A DNA stretch of 34,682 bases. It comes from Nocardia suismassiliense (lineage in GTDB: Bacteria > Actinomycetota > Actinomycetes > Mycobacteriales > Mycobacteriaceae). A program made the position numbers and the translations under genes. The stretch covers positions 8,086,690-8,121,371 of the forward strand of contig NZ_LT985361.1 in the NCBI RefSeq assembly GCF_900269665.1, in the 5' to 3' direction. Below are positions 33,501-34,682 of the stretch, piece by piece (positions within the stretch are counted from its first letter, which is position 1; each line of letters begins with the position of its first letter). The notes under the pieces were generated by a model. It was given only the letters and a program-made list of their open reading frames with translations. It had not been told where the DNA came from and searched no databases.

Positions 33501-34275
33501 CCTCGACGACGTGCGCTTCCACTACCCCGGTGTGCAGAAGCTCGCCCTGGCCGACGTCTCGCTGCGGATTCCCGCGGGCAGCACCCTCGCGCTGGTCGGC
33601 CCGACCGGTGCGGGCAAGTCGACCATCGTCAAGCTGCTCGCCCGGCTGTACGACCTGCCGCCCGACGCGGACGGCACCGGCGCGATCCTGGTCGACGACA
33701 CCGACATCCGTGACTACCGTCTCACCGACTACCGCGCCCGCCTCGGCATCGTGCCGCAGGAAGCGCACCTGTTCAGCGGCGACGTCGCGAGCAACATCGC
33801 CTTCGGCAAGCCAGGCGCGACCGACGCCGAGATCGCCGAAGCCGCGGCGGCGGTCGGCGCGACGGCCATGATTGCGTCCCTACCGCTCGGCATGCGCCAA
33901 CCGGTCGGCGAGCGCGGACGCGGCCTGTCGGCGGGTCAGCGGCAGCTCGTCGCGCTGGCCCGCGCCGAGCTTGTGCGCCCCGACTTACTACTGCTCGACG
34001 AGGCGACGGCTACCCTCGATCCGGACGCCGAGGCAGCGGTGCTCGCCGCGAGTCGATCGTTGACCCGCGGGCGAACCACCGTCCTCGTCGCACACCGGCT
34101 CGGTACGGCGGCGCGAGCCGATCGCATCGCCGTCGTCGAACACGGCCGGATCGCCGAAATCGGCACTCACGTCGAGTTGCTCGCCGCAGGTGGCGGGTAT
34201 GCCCGACTGTGGGCAGCGGCACGTGAAACCGGGGGAATATTCTCGGTTACGGACAAGTCGTCTTCTATGAGGTGA
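30589..34275 (+). CDS. Fused double ABC exporter (TMD-NBD-TMD-NBD)
   Basis: A 1228-residue half-transporter duplication with two membrane domains (about 25-310 and 645-930) and two nucleotide-binding domains. NBD1: Walker A GPAGSGKT (388-395), LSGGQ (498-502), Walker B ending D522-D523. NBD2: Walker A GPTGAGKS (1004-1011), LSAGQ (1113-1117), Walker B ending D1137-E1138. NBD1 has Asp instead of the catalytic Glu, and NBD2 has the non-standard signature. Together these define one degenerate and one normal ATP site, as in heterodimeric exporters. The size and order match mycobacterial Rv0194-type multidrug exporters. A low-complexity linker (about 570-640) joins the halves. The start is ATG 30589, with an alternative at 30595. 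Confidence 0.93.
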   Translation: MVMGGVVEAGEDTGSAERDPGGPGWIRRLWGESRTHRGTLAGLGAAVLAGAGVEIAGPLLTKRAIDAAGTGQTAVIGVVAGLLVLLAVGRFAAGFGRRLLAGKLSLDVQHSLRVDLLGSLQRLDGVGQDAIRTGQVVSRSITDLQLVQGLLAMVPLASMAVVQFVLAAVVMLWLSPPLAVLALLIVPAIALVVYRLRPRLYAATWSAQQRAADVAQHVEETVTGVRVVKGFGQEARMVDVLEKHSRTLYAERMRAAAVNSRFAPTVTAIPQLGMVGVIVVGGLLALHGTIGIGTFVAFAAYVATMSGTARIMSGALVLAQLTRAAAERVYQVIDTAPVITDPPEPTPLPAGPLGIEIDSLTFGFEPDQPVLRELDLTVRPGETVAIIGPAGSGKTTLSLLLPRFYAPDAGHIRLFGAEPEHRVDLADLRAADLRSAIGVVFDDPFLFSDTIAANIAIGRPEATDAEIRAAAQAAAADDFIGELPDGYDTVVGERGLTLSGGQRQRIALARALLARPRILVLDDATSAVDAITEAAIFGTLPDQAGRTTLILAHRESTLAHADRVIRLPAPVSAQLTAHKAPVAIPTTAANGSAGHTFAAAAADLTETPELRQEIARLPPADEQPKLDDQRLRQPDPGFRLTRLLRPVRALVIAAVALLLLDALVGVAFPPIVRFAIDTGVGGGNSGALWLAAGLGIALVAAGWLVGAANTLITARTGERVLYGLRIRSYAHLQRLGLDYYERELSGRIMTRMTTDLDSLSTFLQTGLATSLIGGLTFVGIAVALLVIDVSLALVVIATLPPLFVATVLFRRFASTAYTVSRENVSTVNADFQENVAGLRAVQANRHEPVAARRFAEYSDRYRHSRMRAQTSIALYFPFITAWSGVSLAAVIFVGAREVAAGTTTAGTLVAFVLYLELLFAPVLALSQVFDGYQQARVGLRRIGELLRTPSAIASDRADAVPIEHGLRGEVVLDDVRFHYPGVQKLALADVSLRIPAGSTLALVGPTGAGKSTIVKLLARLYDLPPDADGTGAILVDDTDIRDYRLTDYRARLGIVPQEAHLFSGDVASNIAFGKPGATDAEIAEAAAAVGATAMIASLPLGMRQPVGERGRGLSAGQRQLVALARAELVRPDLLLLDEATATLDPDAEAAVLAASRSLTRGRTTVLVAHRLGTAARADRIAVVEHGRIAEIGTHVELLAAGGGYARLWAAARETGGIFSVTDKSSSMR

Positions 34276-34317
34276 GGTTTGTCGGGTGGTCAGTCGCTCC
34301 GTCGGTTTGCTGCTGGG

Positions 34318-34333
34318 CCTATCCTCAGATAGG
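34318..34333 (+). terminator. Short hairpin between ABC exporter and kgd
   Basis: CCTATC (34318-34323) pairs with GATAGG (34328-34333) around CTCA, 43 bp after the exporter stop. It may end exporter transcription. The rest of the 144-bp gap shows no recognised promoter. Confidence 0.4.
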
Positions 34334-34419
34334 GCGCATCGGCGCGCATCCGCTGATCCCCGTGCCGGGCACGTCACAAACGTCGCAGCGCGAAGAACGA
34401 AATGAGGCGAACACCTGCT

Positions 34420-34682
34420 GTGAGCAGCTCAACTTCCCAGTTCGGACAGAACCAGTGGCTAGTCGATGAGATGTATCAGAAGTTCAAGCAAGATCCATCT
34501 TCGGTCGATGAGAGTTGGCACGAGTTCCTCGCCGATTACACGCCCGAAGCCACGGGTGATTCCGGTAACAGCTCGGCCGCCCCGGCCGCGGCCGCTCCCG
34601 CGCAGGCGCCGACCCCGGCTCCGGCACCCGCGCCGGTGAACTCGGCCCCCAAGGCGAACTCGGCGCCCAAGGCCGCCGCGCC
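34420..34682 (+). CDS. kgd: 2-oxoglutarate dehydrogenase E1/decarboxylase (Kgd), N-terminus only
   Basis: The frame from GTG 34420 runs off the right edge after 87 codons. The N-terminal stretch (F-G-Q-N-Q-W-L-V-D-E-M-Y-Q-K-F, then D-P-S-S-V-D-E-S-W-H-E-F) matches the start of SucA/Kgd proteins. It is followed by an Ala/Pro-rich linker typical of the actinobacterial enzyme, in which an E2-like domain is fused in front of E1. The protein would convert 2-oxoglutarate in the TCA cycle as a thiamine-diphosphate enzyme. A GAGG lies 12 bp upstream. The Ala/Pro repetition near the edge is part of the linker, not a tandem array. Confidence 0.92.
   Translation, partial: MSSSTSQFGQNQWLVDEMYQKFKQDPSSVDESWHEFLADYTPEATGDSGNSSAAPAAAAPAQAPTPAPAPAPVNSAPKANSAPKAAA

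Noticed and set aside
34590..34682. Repetitive Ala/Pro-coding sequence at the right edge
   Set aside because: It is the flexible linker of the Kgd N-terminus, not a mobile or satellite repeat.

Overview
The window is a high-GC chromosomal segment that reads as Nocardia or a close mycolic-acid actinomycete (Corynebacteriales). Signs of this are the strong G/C third-position bias, GTG and TTG starts, a kgd-type 2-oxoglutarate dehydrogenase start at the right edge, an EspG/WXG type VII secretion cluster, PknH-like receptor kinases, a PtpB-like phosphatase and paired FadE enzymes. No rRNA, tRNA, CRISPR array, integrase or transposase was seen, and the gene content looks chromosomal. The genus is an inference from gene content.

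Left part (1-9.3 kb): the C-terminal half of one membrane Ser/Thr kinase is followed 3 bp later by a complete paralogue with a matching two-cysteine extracellular domain. Then come a GNAT acetyltransferase, a small two-helix membrane protein, a Thr/Pro-rich lipoprotein, a two-gene acyl-CoA dehydrogenase operon, a secreted protein and an epoxide-hydrolase-like gene. The last is divergent from a WYL regulator, with a perfect 7-7-7 palindrome between them.

Middle (9.3-18.2 kb): a WYL regulator, a secreted SMP-30/NHL-type propeller, an alpha/beta hydrolase, and a compact type VII secretion cargo/chaperone operon with no ESX core genes inside the window. The operon ends at a 72-bp nested palindrome. 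It is followed by a phosphoribosyltransferase, a Nit2-like amidase and a DeaD RNA helicase.

Right part (18.2-34.7 kb): the most unusual gene is a 1123-residue TM0106-type RecB-nuclease/helicase fusion in which most catalytic motifs look eroded. It is preceded by a leader made of 72-73-bp tandem repeats that can fold as RNA. Then follow a PLP fold-type III deaminase/aldolase with a small TetR-like gene upstream, a PtpB-like phosphatase, an AMP-forming ligase without its C-terminal domain, an enoyl-CoA hydratase homologue, and a Xi-class GST-like reductase. A four-gene membrane/ABC cluster comes next (EcsC-like protein, ABC ATPase, ABC-2 permease, fused double ABC exporter), and the window closes with the start of kgd.

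Functional themes are envelope sensing and secretion, lipid/CoA metabolism, efflux and housekeeping. From memory, M. tuberculosis also has deaD (Rv1253), a large P-loop hypothetical gene (Rv1251c) and kgd (Rv1248c) close together, which suggests the nuclease/helicase fusion sits in an old chromosomal neighbourhood. That synteny was not checked here.
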